DNA of 64,000 nt, taken from Trifolium pratense. Taxonomy: Eukaryota; Streptophyta; Magnoliopsida; Fabales; Fabaceae. Made by a program: the position numbers and the translations under genes. Below are positions 13,859 through 25,467 of this stretch, one piece after another. Below the pieces are notes generated by a model, which was given only the letters and a program-made list of their open reading frames with translations, had not been told where the DNA came from and did not search any database. The DNA lies in assembly GCF_020283565.1 (NCBI RefSeq), contig NC_060060.1, forward strand, positions 41,230,001 to 41,294,000, read 5' to 3'. Numbering within the stretch: position 1 is the first letter of the stretch; every line of letters begins with the position of its first letter.

Positions 13859-14023
13859 TTAGTTACGCGGTGTAGGGCTGTAGTATGCGTCTTGCCCCTC
13901 TTGGCCATCTTCCGTTACGGAGGCGAACTGGCCGTCCAGCGGGTGGTACGGCGCGTAGTCCATTGGTTGAGCGTTGTTCTCCGCCACGTGCTCCGGGATT
14001 TGATGGTTGTTAACGCCAGCCAT
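13859..14023 (-). pseudogene. Short gag N-terminal remnant, 54 codons
   Basis: Minus-strand ORF in the position of gag, just inside the 5' LTR and primer site. It starts MAGVNNHQIPEHVAENN and ends at TAA after 54 codons. GC content and codon use look coding, unlike the flanks. The rest of gag and all of pol are missing. Known non-autonomous elements often keep the start of gag because packaging signals overlap it; that role is inferred here. Confidence 0.5.
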
Positions 14024-14108
14024 TGGTCGTGAAGAAGGTGTTTTGAAGGAAGTTTAGTTTTTGGTTTGGTTAAACAGGGAAACTAATGGTCCCCACAGAC
14101 GGCGCCAC

Positions 14109-14509
14109 TGATCGTGTTGACCAGAATGATGCGACTTCGCCGGCGTTTGCGGTGGTTGAGAGCGTTGAGACCCCTGTTGAAGCGGAGGGGGGTTGTGTAC
14201 CTGCAGGCACTCCGACGCTCAAGTCAGTTTGTGTTTGTAGAGGTTTTCTTAGCTAAATAATGCGTACCTTGCAAATGAAGTGGAGATGCATATATATAGC
14301 CCCCAGCGCTGGGCTAAGGCCCTTGATGACATTAATGGCCATCAAGTGGCTGCCGGAAAACGGCTTGGAGGCCTTGATGTGCAGTAAATGCTCATCATTC
14401 CGGTTTTCGGCCGTTACAATACGTAAGAGTATCAGACCGTTGGAGTCTTGCTCGGGTCGTGTATGTTCGACACCTTCTGATGCTCGAGCTCGATGCTCGG
14501 CCCAGAACA
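14109..14509 (-). repeat. 5' LTR of the Gypsy/Tat-like element
   Basis: Partner of 11950-12350. The primer-binding-like sequence lies immediately inside it (14108 leftwards) and the GTAGG target duplication immediately outside (14510-14514). Confidence 0.9.
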
Positions 14510-14514
14510 GTAGG

Positions 14515-15276
14515 TTTTCTTACCTACAAAGTATAAATATATTCCACGCAAACATGAATCAATTTATTTTTTTTACATATTTTTATCTTTTCCTTTATTT
14601 TTTATGAATTATCATGTAGTAGTTCATACTTTAACACTAGAGATTCTTTAGAGTATCATGAGAAGAGAACCCTCAATTGAGAAACAAAAGTTACTTTCTC
14701 AACGCAATCCCTTGATCAAAAGGATATCATTTGTGATTGGTTTTCTACGTCTGACTATTTTATAAATTCGTATTTGCAGGATTTTTTTTTAGTCTTTGAT
14801 GGTATACAAATTTGTTGAGATTTGTAGGTTTCTTTGTGTCTGGGTGACCTCTACTGCGTATGTGTTGAATGTTTGGAGGCGGTCTGCGAGCTGATACTTA
14901 TTTGCCTAGGTTTTCTTTCTAACGATGTCCCGTCAACTTTTGACTCAAAGGGCTGATTTTTGAATTCTGATGGCCGATCACTTTTGATTCGAGATCGGGA
15001 GTTAGCGTCTAGTGACATCTCTATGATGTCTGTTTTGGTATTTCATGTTGTTCCGTTTATATACAACACCTTGTAGCCCCTCTTTTATGAGTTTTTGTTT
15101 GTCTTGTACATAGATTTGATTATTAATAATAGTAATATATTTGCTGTTTAAAAAAAATCTTATCTTTTACGCCTCAAACTCATTTTAAAAATATACTACT
15201 ATTGTACATATAAATCTAAGATTTTTTTTTTTTGTATTAACCCTCTAATTTTCAAAGAAGAAAGTTTGGTAATCTA
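14515..15276 (+). other. Intergenic, possible LINE 3' end
   Basis: No ORF. The segment 14800-15150 has moderate GC and ends in a T-rich piece containing TTGTACATAGATTTGATTAT and then an A-rich tail, which resembles the 3' end of plant L1-type LINEs. There is no coding remnant, so this is only a suggestion. Confidence 0.25.
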
Positions 15277-15285
15277 TAATTTTTT

Positions 15286-16363
15286 GGCTAAATTGCACTT
15301 TTGGCCCCCTAAATTTCAGAAAGTTGCGGTTTTGGTCCCCTATGTTTCAAAATAGCACTTTTGGCCCCCTATGTTTACTCCCTTTTGCAAAAAGTTCATT
15401 TTGATTAAGTCAACGCTGATGTGGCAAGTCACTTAAGTGACTTGGCTGCCACATCAGCTTTTTTTTCTTTCTATCTAATAATTAAAATAAAAAAAATAAA
15501 AAGGAGAGGAAGGTGAAGGAATAGGAAAAAAACAAAAGGAATGAATGAATGCAGGATATTTCATCTCGTCTGATTTCCTTCTCTCCAATTTTGTGGGGGA
15601 AAAGAGAAGAAAAAACAAAAGGAGGATAAATAAATGTTATGAATGAATGCAGGATATAAAGAATGGAAAGTGAAAGGTGAATGAATAGGAAACAAAATCA
15701 TAAAAATATGTTTATACTATAGGAGGAATGTGAAAGGTATAGTGACTGAGACAAATAACTTTGGTGAGGGATCAAAGAACCTGTTCCGTCGGTGTAGTGA
15801 CTAACAAACAATTACATTTTTTCTTTAACGGCAAAAAATTTCGTTAATAAAAAAATGAAACAGAGTATAAGTTGTCAAATTTTGATGCTAGTCAAACTAT
15901 ATCCTGAATCAATTGCTGGCAAAATTTTAGCAACAAAACAAACATGGCATAAACCTACAACCAACACTAAAACAAGCTAATGAAAACACGGCTGCAATGG
16001 AAGAGAAGGAAACAATTGGAGAGCAGGACATGAGTGGAATTAGAGCAGATGTAGATGAAAATGGGAGAGGTGACGAAGGTTGAGGTTGATCAAGATGAAG
16101 TTGATTAGGTTGAATGAGTGGAATCACATGGCTTTTTCCTCTCCTTTTTTTATTTTTATTATTTTTTATTTTAATTATTAGATGGAAAAAAGCTGACGTG
16201 GCAGCTGAGTCACTTAAGTGACTTGTCACGTCAGCATTGACTTGGTTAAAATTGACCTTTTGCAAAAGGGGTAAAGATAAGGGGCCAGAAGTGCTATTTT
16301 GAAACATAGGAGGCCAAAATCGCAAGTTTCTGAAACTTAGGGGGCCAAAAGTGCAATTTAGCC
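15286..16363. mobile_element. Mutator-like (MULE) foldback transposon, 1078 bp
   Basis: The ends form long inverted repeats of about 210 bp (15286-15495 and 16140-16363), starting GGCTAAATTGCACTTTTGGC and ending with its complement. The element is flanked by an exact 9-bp target duplication TAATTTTTT (15277-15285, 16364-16372), the size typical of Mutator-like elements. The interior has no transposase; an incidental minus-strand ORF overlaps the right repeat. Each arm contains a copy of a palindrome centred on CACTTAAGTG. Non-autonomous. Confidence 0.85.
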
Positions 16364-16419
16364 TAATTTTTTTATATTAAGTAGCCTAATAGCTAATATT
16401 TCTACTTTTTAAAATGAAT

Positions 16420-16500
16420 AAGTAGAGATAACGGATTCGAACTCCGATCATTCCAATAAGATACAATGTCCTTTACCACTTGATTTATATTTACGGGGAC
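16420..16500 (-). repeat. tRNA-derived SINE-like fragment
   Basis: On the minus strand, AAGTGGTAAAGGACATTG resembles a Pol III A box region and GGAGTTCGAATCC a B box, with tRNA-like spacing but no tRNA cloverleaf. It directly follows the MULE. Confidence 0.45.
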
Positions 16501-18761
16501 AAAAGAATTGCTCATTTACTCGATGTACCAAGTACTACTCTTCTAAAAGAAAATAATGGTCCCTGGGTTGATATCATTGATGCAAGAGGAAAATGACGGG
16601 TACACTCTGAAACTATAGGCGCTGAAAATTTTGTCCTGAAGCTCTTTTTCTGTATACACCACTGATCTGATGAGATAAGCCATTTGCTGGCATGGCATGC
16701 TGCTGCTATGCAAGCTCTCTTTCTCCATAGCAATAATTTTCAGTTGGAATAACACATACACTTTTGCTTTTCACAGAGATTGAAATCATTGAATCATATC
16801 TCATATCATAGATTCATAGGCTTACTCACCAAAAGTAGAAATAAACATTTGAAAGAGCAATACAAATGAAAAATGGTCTCACTCCATATTAGTATAACTT
16901 ATTTTTTGGGATCTTACATGCATTTTCTCAGTCAGAAATAATTCTACTCAATTTTTTTTTACGCATACTCAAAATTTATTAAACATTAAAACGTGAGTAC
17001 ATTTTTGATATTATAGTACATTTTTGACCCAACTACCATTGGTTGATATTATAACTTATTATTGTTTAGAAAATGTTGATATAATAACTTATTCAATCAT
17101 TTATAAATATGGAGGTGTATTTTACACATGTTTCTATTGAGGCGAGAGCGTTAATCAACCTAAAATTGGTTAATTAAGTGGATTTGTTTTTTATATATTA
17201 CTATCCCTTCAATTCTTAAAAATAGCTATCAAAAAAAAAAGGCTCTTAGTTATCACGAGTTCAATCAATAGATAGATAAAATTTGACAAAATTTATTTCT
17301 CTTAAGAATTGAATTTGAGTTCTCTCGAACTATTTAATTTTAGAAGGAACTCATTAAACACTTTAGTTCAATCATTTGATAACACAAATAAATTAGCTTA
17401 TAGCTTATTATATTAGCTTAAGTTTGTTTGAAAGAAAGAAAAAAAAAAACGCTCATATATAATGCTCTTGGTCATAGAATACTTATTAAAATGAACTTCT
17501 TTTACTAATATAATTAAGAAAAATGAAGACCAAGATGGACGGGAAAAAAAAAATTAATCCCTCAAATTTGAAAAATAATAACTTAGTTTTTAAGAGAACA
17601 TCAGATAACTTGGTCTTTTATTTATTTAGCATTACAGATCTAAATTTGTCTGAATTCATGTAAAAGATAATTCAAGGCTAACACAAACACACACAGGTCT
17701 TTCATTTACTTTGATGAATGTTTCATAAAAAATTGTTGAAGTGTTTAAGAGTAAATTAACTAACATTTTCTAATTTAAGCAACTAAATCAACATCTACAA
17801 TTCGGTACTAGTTATTGTAATTTTTATTCCTTGATTTGTCCGATGAGAAATGCAAAACGAAATGCCTAGGAATTAGATTCTAAGTCCCCCCCTACAGATA
17901 AATCAATATCTTGTAAATTTGAGGCACCAAGTGTGTTCGATTGAAACCACCGATGTGAATTTAGAGCCCTCTAGCAACATGATTTTTAACAGTTCAAATG
18001 TATATTTACTGTAATATTTTACTGTGATTTTAATGTTTTTCAAACACACTACTTTGAAGCTAGAACTATCAGCTTCAAATCCACTGGGTGTCTGGCTTTT
18101 CCTGCCGCAGTTTCAAACTGAACATAAATTATTGAATTCACTCAAGATTGCCTTGCTTATAGCATGAAAAAGGTAGAACTCTGCAAGGCAATGCATGTAT
18201 CACCGGAGCAGATTCTTTCCCTTGTAAATTTTTTTCCAGTGAAATCTTGACCACTAATTTGGGGTGCAAAAATCCTCTATAGTGTAAATTGTCTCCAGTT
18301 AAATCCCAGCCACGTTTTTTTTGCTGCAAGGTGGCTAATGGCTGTGCTATTTTCTTTTTGACACAGCTATTAAAAACTATTGAATGGCTAAGATTCAAAC
18401 TTCACTCCGTACCGTGAAAACCACGAGGGAGAGGACCCCTTCCCACTAATTTGTGACTACCACATAAAGGAGAAACGAAAGGTGAAGATATCAACTCAAC
18501 ACTCTCCGGTGTAAAACCCACCAGAAAGGATCTGTTCTCGTGTATCACATTCACACCTAAACAACAATTGCATTGATCTAAGGGATTTTAGATGGTACAT
18601 AAGCGGCACCCTCTAAACTGAATCTCAAAAATTGACACTTTATAAAGAAAATTTCAAATTTTGTGAAAGGGAAAAAATTGAAGGTGGATATAGTACTCTG
18701 TAACTTTTGATGGCCCAGGGATGGCACAATAATCATAACTCTCGTTCACGTGCTTGTACTC
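16501..18761. other. Intergenic, no gene recognised
   Basis: AT-rich DNA with only short ORFs. The stretch 18130-18560 is less AT-rich and has loosely repeated text (TTGTAAATTTTTTTCCAGTG, GTAAATTGTCTCCAGTTAAA), suggesting an old repeat, but no ends were found. Confidence 0.4.
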
Positions 18762-21700
18762 TCAAGATGCCGGAGCATATTCTTGAATAGTTGAAGCCAG
18801 TTTATTTCGATCATCTTCTGTTTTCATCCGAATCAAAAATGTACGTGCAACAACACTATCATTATCTCCACCATTACCATCAGCATTACCCTACAAAAAA
18901 TCTCAAGTTTCACATACAGTTTCTATGGACTATTCAATCACATAACATGCGGTAAAACTACACGACGACAACAACAACAACAACAAAGTCTTATCTCACT
19001 AAGTAAAGTCAGTTAATGCGGTAAATCTACTAAAAGCAAAAAAAGGATACTAATATTCGACCATTATTAAGTACTATATTCTGTTATCTTTCTCTTAAAG
19101 AGGGAAAGGAATAAAAAAGCTACAAGTATCAGCTCATGGGTTGTTTTTAACGTTTTTAAGAGAGACTGAACTTTTCTAACACTTCATGATAATTATTGCA
19201 AACTTTTTCATTGTTTCCTATGCTTAATATTGAAATAAAATAAAAACAATATAGTATATTTTTGTAATTAAAAGTGAAAACAGAAAATTGAAACAAAAAA
19301 GATCCTGATTTGATCATCTGATTTTGCAACTGCAGGAAATCCAAATAGAAACTCGATGTGATAGGACTGATACATTGACATAAGAGGATCCACATTCCCT
19401 AGGGTTGAGAAATCTTGAATAAGCAACAATCATGCATCTTTGGTCCGTTTGATCAATGATTGAACAGCTCACATTTCAACTTGTTAAATCGGATTCAAAA
19501 TACGTAGTTGAAACGTGAGTTGTCAGATGATCTTTGATTAGACGGTCCAGATGCGTGAATTGAAAATTTCAGGATTTTGCAACTACAGCAAATCCAAAAC
19601 ATCTGTTGTAGGACTGCAACTTGCAGTCTGCAAGCACTGTAACCTATTCTAAACATGTCAAGTTTCCTTTCAACTCTCTAAACAATTCAAGCATTAATTT
19701 TCTCTACAGTGGTTTTCCTATGTTTTGCTAAAAGGAACTTTTTTTTTCAGTATCTGCATGAAGGTATCGAGTTATATGTGCAAGTTTTCACTTCCTTACC
19801 GAAGTATGAAATATCGCAACAAGAGAATTCTTCTGTGGATTTGTCTTGATTCCATGATACAACAAGGCATTGAGAAGAATTTTTCCTACCTGCCATTGTT
19901 AGAGGTAACAGAAACAATAAGTGAAATTCTCAATGAACAAGCTAGAAGCCTAGAAATTACAGTTAAGTCGATTCCCTGAAGAGATACCAGTAGATAAGAA
20001 CTAAGAACGTATAAAACAAACAAACCTCATTTCGAACAATAATTGTAGGTTTGGACTCTTTGGAAGCCTTGGCGACCCCCTCTTTGCATTTAATGGACAG
20101 ATGTCCCATTCCTTTATCTTTCCATACGTCCTTATCTGTTGGGTCAGTTGACTGAACATACCAAGGGAACAAAATCAAGTTGAATTGAAACAAGAGCGGA
20201 AAAATAAATATGCTGCCCTACAAAAGAAACAAACCTTCACATAAAGCTTGCACTTCACTTCATGCACAACTACTACACCTTTCTCTTCTGACTTCTTCAC
20301 TGATGGGCTGCTGGGCTGCTCTTCCTCGTTTTCTGAGACCAAACAAACAACATTTTTTCACTGGTATCATAATATACAAATTTGGCAATGTCATAAACAA
20401 GGCAAGCAAGTTTATTGATGGATTGCAAGATGTTAAGCTACAGTACAAGGCCGTGATGAATCTAATCATTCAGTAATGATTTCTACCACTAATTAGGGGG
20501 GCAGGGGCAGATTCCATGTTTATCTCACAAAAGCTGCAGATTAAAAATTATGCTACTTCCAACAAATGGTATCTTTCATCAAAAGCATATAATATATGAA
20601 GGAACAACAGTTAATATACAATCCTACAACTTCTTCAAAAAAATATACATCCCTACAACAGCATGGTATCTATAGCCAGTCAAACATTTACCATCACCGC
20701 CTACCAGCAAGAAGAAGAAACTTTCACTAACAATCATTTTAAAAAGAAAAAATTCATCACTGAATAATAGTAATATTAATAAATGAAGTATTTCTAACAA
20801 ACCCTGCGCATCAGAAAAGGAACAAAGAAATATTAAATTAAATAAACTATACAGAGACGGATGGGTTAATCTGTATATGCAATGAAGTAATTGCTGAATG
20901 CTGATAATGACAGGTCAATGGGAAGAGCAAGATGTAAAAGCATTGAATCCTCACCAGCATCCACATCATCTGAAGCGTTGTGATTGGAGTTGGAGGGGGC
21001 TGAACTTTGATTTCCTGAAGTGTTGTTCCCTCCTTTTCACCAAAAAAATAATAATCATAAAAGATACATTACTTCATGCATAAGTTCAAGGTATAGCACT
21101 AAATTGGATAAAATAAATGGCAGAATATATTAAGTATGAATTTTAAATTTGCTAATTGTCATATGTCTATTATTTTATTTTATTTACAAATTTGGATCTA
21201 AATGGAATATGAAGTTCTAGACATGACATGAGGTCATCCGTAAAGGACGCCTGACACGTCATAATATTAGCATATTCGCACAAAGCTCCAATTTATTATC
21301 AGATTCCAAAGCCAGATTAACGTAACTTCAACAGAAATCTCAACTATCATCTATACCAGAAAATTTCCACAATACGATCAAATTTTTCGGTCTTTCATTT
21401 CATAAGGTAAATATTCAGACATATTTTACCTATTGAATGGTGTGCCTTGAAACAGAAAAAGTAGCCAGTCTAGGGTACCATAAATGTGACTCATTCTAGA
21501 GTTAGTTTAACATGTAAGAAGATAACATATAGGACCTACCAAATGTAAAAGGGTTTTGATTGTTTGAAAATATCCCAGGGGTCCACGGACTAGCAAAATT
21601 TGCAGCACTACTAGCAAGAGGAGATCCAGTTTTATTTTCTTTGTTTGTTACTTCAGGCGAAAACTTATTCCCAGCAAAAAAAGCACCGGCACCGGCAGTA

Positions 21701-24006
21701 GAATTTTCTGTCTTGGTAGCAAAATTCGTAGCAGTACTAACAGGAGGAGATCCAGTTTTTTCTCCAAAAATTTTATTTTCATTGTTTGTTACTACAGGCA
21801 TAAACTTATTCCCAGCAAAAAAAGCACCGGCACCGGAAGTAGAATTTTCTGTCTTGGTAGCAAAATTCGTAGCAGTACTAACAGGAGGAGATCCAGTTTT
21901 TTCTCCAAAAATTTTATTTTCTTTGTTTGTTACTTCAGACACAAACTTTTTCCCAGCAAAAGCACCAGGAGTAGAATTTTCTGCCTTTGTGGCATTTGCT
22001 TTGAGCCAGTTGACAACATCGCTAAATTTTTCCTGAAACAATACACATTACATGGTCAATGTTTTTAACTCTGCAGATGCATGACTTACAACATTCTTAT
22101 TTATTAACAGAAAGCATTAATATTTGTCCTTGTAGAAATAAACAGACTCCAATTCTACGGCAAACATATAGAAATGGTATTATTATAACCATGCATATCT
22201 AATTTCAAGTAGGATGCTAGTGTTTTCACATATGTAGGTGTCTATGTATCTGATGTGGATGCATCTGCTTATTTCGTTGCAGCATACACAGCCACATAAA
22301 CAACAATTCTACTAGATATGGAATCAGCTTCCTGCAAATGGCACCTTCAATAACATATTACTTGGGTATATATAGTAACACCAAGTAAATTAGAAGAACA
22401 AGTATACACGGCTTTCGCGCATTAGTCCATGTGAACAATTACCATAATGCTTGTAGCATGATCTAAGTAATCCCTGACACCATCTTCCCAAAGCTCATCA
22501 GGATGATTCTTCAATTGTGTTTGAACCCAGCTGTGAGAAAGACACAATATACTAATTAGAGAGGTTGTGGAATAACAATAACCAACACAACATTCATAAC
22601 CATGGAAATCAAAACTCCTTTAGCCTGGATTTTAATATATCAAGGCATCATGATGTATGGAAAGTGAGAAGCACTAACGAATAGGCTAAACTAAGGACTA
22701 GAACAATGAATCAAATCCAATTATCCAGGCCAAACCTTTTTCTTATTGACTCGAAAAACTGAAATGCGGAAATCAATAAAAAGCAAATTTGTTGACATTA
22801 AATTAAAGATGAACCTTGCAAACTGGGTATTTAAAGCTCTCACATGCTGCTGGGATGACTCTGCTTGTTTCATATCCAATTGGGGTGTTTCCCCCATCAG
22901 TTGTTGGGATGGTTCAGCCCTATGGACATCAAAGAGAGATCCTTCCATTATTCTTTTATTCTGAAACTGCATCATGTTAAAAATGGATGTATATTAAGCT
23001 TCCAAATAAAGATAATACTTGCAAAGCTCTTAGACAATTTAGCATTAACCGCGAATACAGAGATATATTAAGCTTCCAAATAAAGATAATACTTCCAAAG
23101 AAAAAGAAGCGTTAGATGCCCACATTAATTGCTGAATAAGAACCACTATTCTTTCTCATCCAAAATAAAATCAAAACTTGAATACAGAAGGAATGTCAAA
23201 TACCATCCTCCGGTGCAGGAATGTGCAGGAATGTCAAATACCATCCAAAATAAAATCAACTTTTAAATGTAATAATCAAACATGCATAATTATAGTGCAT
23301 GTTTGGTTTTGCGGTGATAAAAATTGATTTTAATTGAATTGATTTTACTGTGAATTGAATGCAAAGTAGCTTTTTTTTTTAATGGTGAATGCAAAGTAGC
23401 TTATGTTTGAATATATTTACATAAAAGTCCGTTGAACAATAAATTTGAATGCAAAAATCACGTTTAGACTCAAAAGCTAAAAATTATTTTTTTATTTGGT
23501 AAGTAGTCTAGTGGCTAGAAAATGCACAGTGGAGTGTCCGGGGTTCGAACCCAGACTCCTACACATATAGTGCAATGTCCCTGCCAACCGAGGGAAGCTC
23601 ACGGGTACCAAAAGCTAAAAATTCTAACTTCGAGTTAGAATTAATTCGGGAGACAAAATCAATTATACTCGAGAGCAACCAAACACAATTACATTCAAAC
23701 TCACTTTCAGCCAAAATCAATAAGTTAAAAATCAATTTTTGTCACTGCAGAACCAAACGCACAGTTAGTCACTACTAATAACTATTGTTGTTGAATATAC
23801 TACCAATAAGAACTCAATTGCAAAAAAAGAAGAACTTATAAAAAAGCTAATTACAAACATAAGTAATAAAATTGAATGAAATTGGAATTAAGGTGAAGCT
23901 ACAAAACGACGAAGGAAATAGAGTTAAAAGTGACACTTACTGTCGTTTCGTTGTTATTAGCCTGGTTTGGTTCCGATACAGCCAAACGCTTCGAACCTCT
24001 CATCAT
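18762..24006 (-). CDS. NUP50: Nuclear pore protein NUP50-like with C-terminal Ran-binding domain, 433 aa
   Basis: Nuclear-basket nucleoporin of the NUP50 family, expected to bind importin alpha and Ran during nuclear import. Exons in transcript order: 24006-23941, 22966-22815, 22530-22443, 22032-21540, 21014-20955, 20332-20235, 20151-20026, 19889-19800, 18890-18762. All introns are GT-AG and the frame is kept throughout (434 codons with stop). The N-terminus MMRGSKRLAVSEPN and KNKRIMEGSLFDV is the NUP50 importin-binding type, followed by WVQTQLKNHPDELWEDG. Exon 4 holds three tandem copies of an FG-containing repeat. The last four exons encode a RanBD (CKLYVK, GHLSIKCKEG, LLNALLYHGIKTN, ARTFLIRMKTEDDRNKLAS). 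The closest family member I recall is Arabidopsis At1g52380. Intron 1 carries a MITE with a nested SINE. Confidence 0.92.
21560..22010 (-). repeat. Three-copy intragenic FG repeat in NUP50 exon 4
   Basis: Copies of a unit encoding ENST..GAGAFFAGNKF..VTN.ENKIFGEKTGSP recur with periods of 141 and 132 bp (anchors at 21698, 21839 and 21971). All stay in frame. The second and third copies are nearly identical at DNA level; the outermost C-terminal copy lacks the IFGE segment. Confidence 0.85.
23295..23762. mobile_element. MITE with inverted ends, NUP50 intron 1
   Basis: The left end GTGCATGTTTGGTTTTGC and the reversed right end GTGCGTTTGGTTCTGC are imperfect inverted repeats that continue into AAAAATTGATTTT on both sides. 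Non-coding. A SINE sits inside it. The target duplication was not resolved. Confidence 0.65.
23495..23609 (+). mobile_element. tRNA-derived SINE nested in the MITE
   Basis: A-box-like TAGTCTAGTGGCTAG and B box GGGTTCGAACCC with tRNA-like spacing, then a legume-SINE-type body with GTGCAATGTCCCTGCCAAC. Too long and unpaired to be a tRNA gene. Confidence 0.7.
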
Positions 24007-24685
24007 CGATTTTTCTGAGAATTATTCGCAGATGCAGAAGCTAGCACTCGATGAAATTATGAAGGACAAAAATAAAAATTGAATGGGAAAAGAAAAGCCT
24101 CTTTTTTCTAAAAAATAAAATAAAATAAAAAAGGGTACTTCATAAAAATAATTAAAATATTGAATATATTATTAGTATTTTACCATAATGTGAAACGGTA
24201 TAATTAGATCCGTTGGATCGGGTGGGGAATGTAATTTCAATTTGAACCGTTGGATGGAGACACGATTAGGGTTACCCGGGTTCTGTATGTTTCACATGGA
24301 GCACGTGCTGTACTGAATATTGTCCACGCTTATGAAATAAGGGCCACATGTCTTGTCTAGGCCCAATAGCTAAGTTATGTTCAGAAGAGTGATATCTTCA
24401 TTCTACACCCCCTCCCCCAAATTTTTTCCCATCCTAGCTCTCCTATTTTGTAATATAGGTATCTAGCATATGGATATAATAGTGGTCAAACAAGGTATAT
24501 ATATCATTTTGTAAAAGAATGAACCTGGACCTTGTAAGTTAGCAGGTTAACCCGGAACCTTTATTTGGATATTATCACGGGTCATACTTTCATAACTCAT
24601 AACCCTAATTAATACATTATATTTTCCTTCTCTTTCAAGCGCCGCACCTCACAACTCCTCTCTCTCACACACACACAAACAAATC

Positions 24686-24688
<3 letters not shown>

Positions 24689-24725
<37 letters not shown>

Positions 24726-24738
24726 CTCTCTCTCTCTC
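24689..24738. repeat. (TC)n microsatellite
   Basis: About 25 TC units with one interruption (CG at 24722-24723). Confidence 0.95.
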
Positions 24739-24910
24739 AAATCGTTCTCATCGTTCGTAACGTAACCTAACCTAACCTGATTGTTGGAAGTTCTCGCAAA
24801 TTGTTGGAAGTTCTCGATCATACGTTCTCTCATTTTATTGATAGAGTATCAACGACAATGCAAGTGTACGTAAGGAAAAAGTTTTCGCTTGATGGAAAAC
24901 ATATACCCAA

Positions 24911-24941
24911 ATTATTATTATTATTATTATTATTATTATTG
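24911..24941. repeat. (ATT)n microsatellite
   Basis: About ten ATT units. Confidence 0.9.
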
Positions 24942-25467
24942 TATGTCAAAATAATTAAGTCATAAATACTTAAATTGCACTTTGGATCTTATGGACCTTA
25001 AATCACTCATTCGACTTTCTTCAAAATATATGTTTCATAATCGTTTTTCAATAACTTATCATGTTAAAGTTAATTATACATATACCCAAATTTTATGAAG
25101 CATGAAGCATAAGCCTCTTTCAATGTCTATTGGACTATCTACTAATAGGCTAATAAGCTTTCTTTATATATACCACTCATCAATATATGCACACACTAAT
25201 TAATCCAATAGTGTTGAATGTTAGTAGTGTGCTAAGAGTCTCACATTTGTTGATATAAAAATATATTTATAATTAAACTCAACTTTTGTTGATATATTGA
25301 GACTGATGGAGTATTATCTAATCACAAACCAATACACTTTGTGTTTTCAAAATTCATCTTAATTAAATCTAACAAAAAATAAATTAATGTGACTGCATTT
25401 CAAACTCAACTAAAAAGAAAGTTTTACAAAATCAATTCCACACCATCCAAGAATAATACAACTTTTG

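Larger units (their letters stand above)
11950..14509 (-). mobile_element. Non-autonomous LTR retrotransposon, Gypsy/Tat-like, about 2.56 kb
   Basis: Two 401-bp direct repeats (11950-12350 and 14109-14509) begin TG and end CA and are flanked by the 5-bp target duplication GTAGG (11945-11949, 14510-14514). Read on the minus strand, the right LTR is followed by a primer-binding-like site TGGCGCCGTCTGTGGGGA, the tRNA-Asp style of Tat/Ogre elements. The left LTR is preceded by a purine tract CTTGGGGGGCTCC. The 1.76 kb interior has no protease, reverse transcriptase or integrase, so the element depends on an autonomous relative. Only one LTR difference was noticed (G/A near 12170 versus 14329), implying recent insertion. 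The Tat assignment rests on primer site, gag remnant and antisense ORF. Confidence 0.88.
24007..25467. other. Intergenic between NUP50 and the first CBF gene
   Basis: Contains the NUP50 promoter and leader (not resolved), the (TC)n tract 24689-24738, a 16-bp direct repeat TTGTTGGAAGTTCTCG near 24781-24816, and an (ATT)n tract 24911-24941. No gene recognised. Confidence 0.5.

Noticed and set aside
13099..13862. Overlapping ORFs on both strands inside the Gypsy/Tat-like element
   Set aside because: No domain, start context or supporting signals beyond a palindromic TATATATA near 13635; probably former internal sequence.
16512..16761. Two overlapping minus-strand ORFs of about 70 codons
   Set aside because: No recognisable family, splice partner or conserved copy elsewhere in the window.
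21560..22036. 158-codon plus-strand ORF opposite NUP50 exon 4
   Set aside because: Antisense reading of the FG repeats; the minus strand gives a full-length spliced nucleoporin.
23495..23609. Possible tRNA gene
   Set aside because: A and B boxes are present but no cloverleaf or anticodon stem can be drawn; fits a SINE.
24756..24778. CCTAACCTAACCTGA as interstitial telomere repeat
   Set aside because: The unit is not the plant telomere repeat CCCTAAA and only about three copies are present.
24609..24833. Minus-strand ORF rich in RE repeats
   Set aside because: It is the translation of the (TC)n microsatellite.
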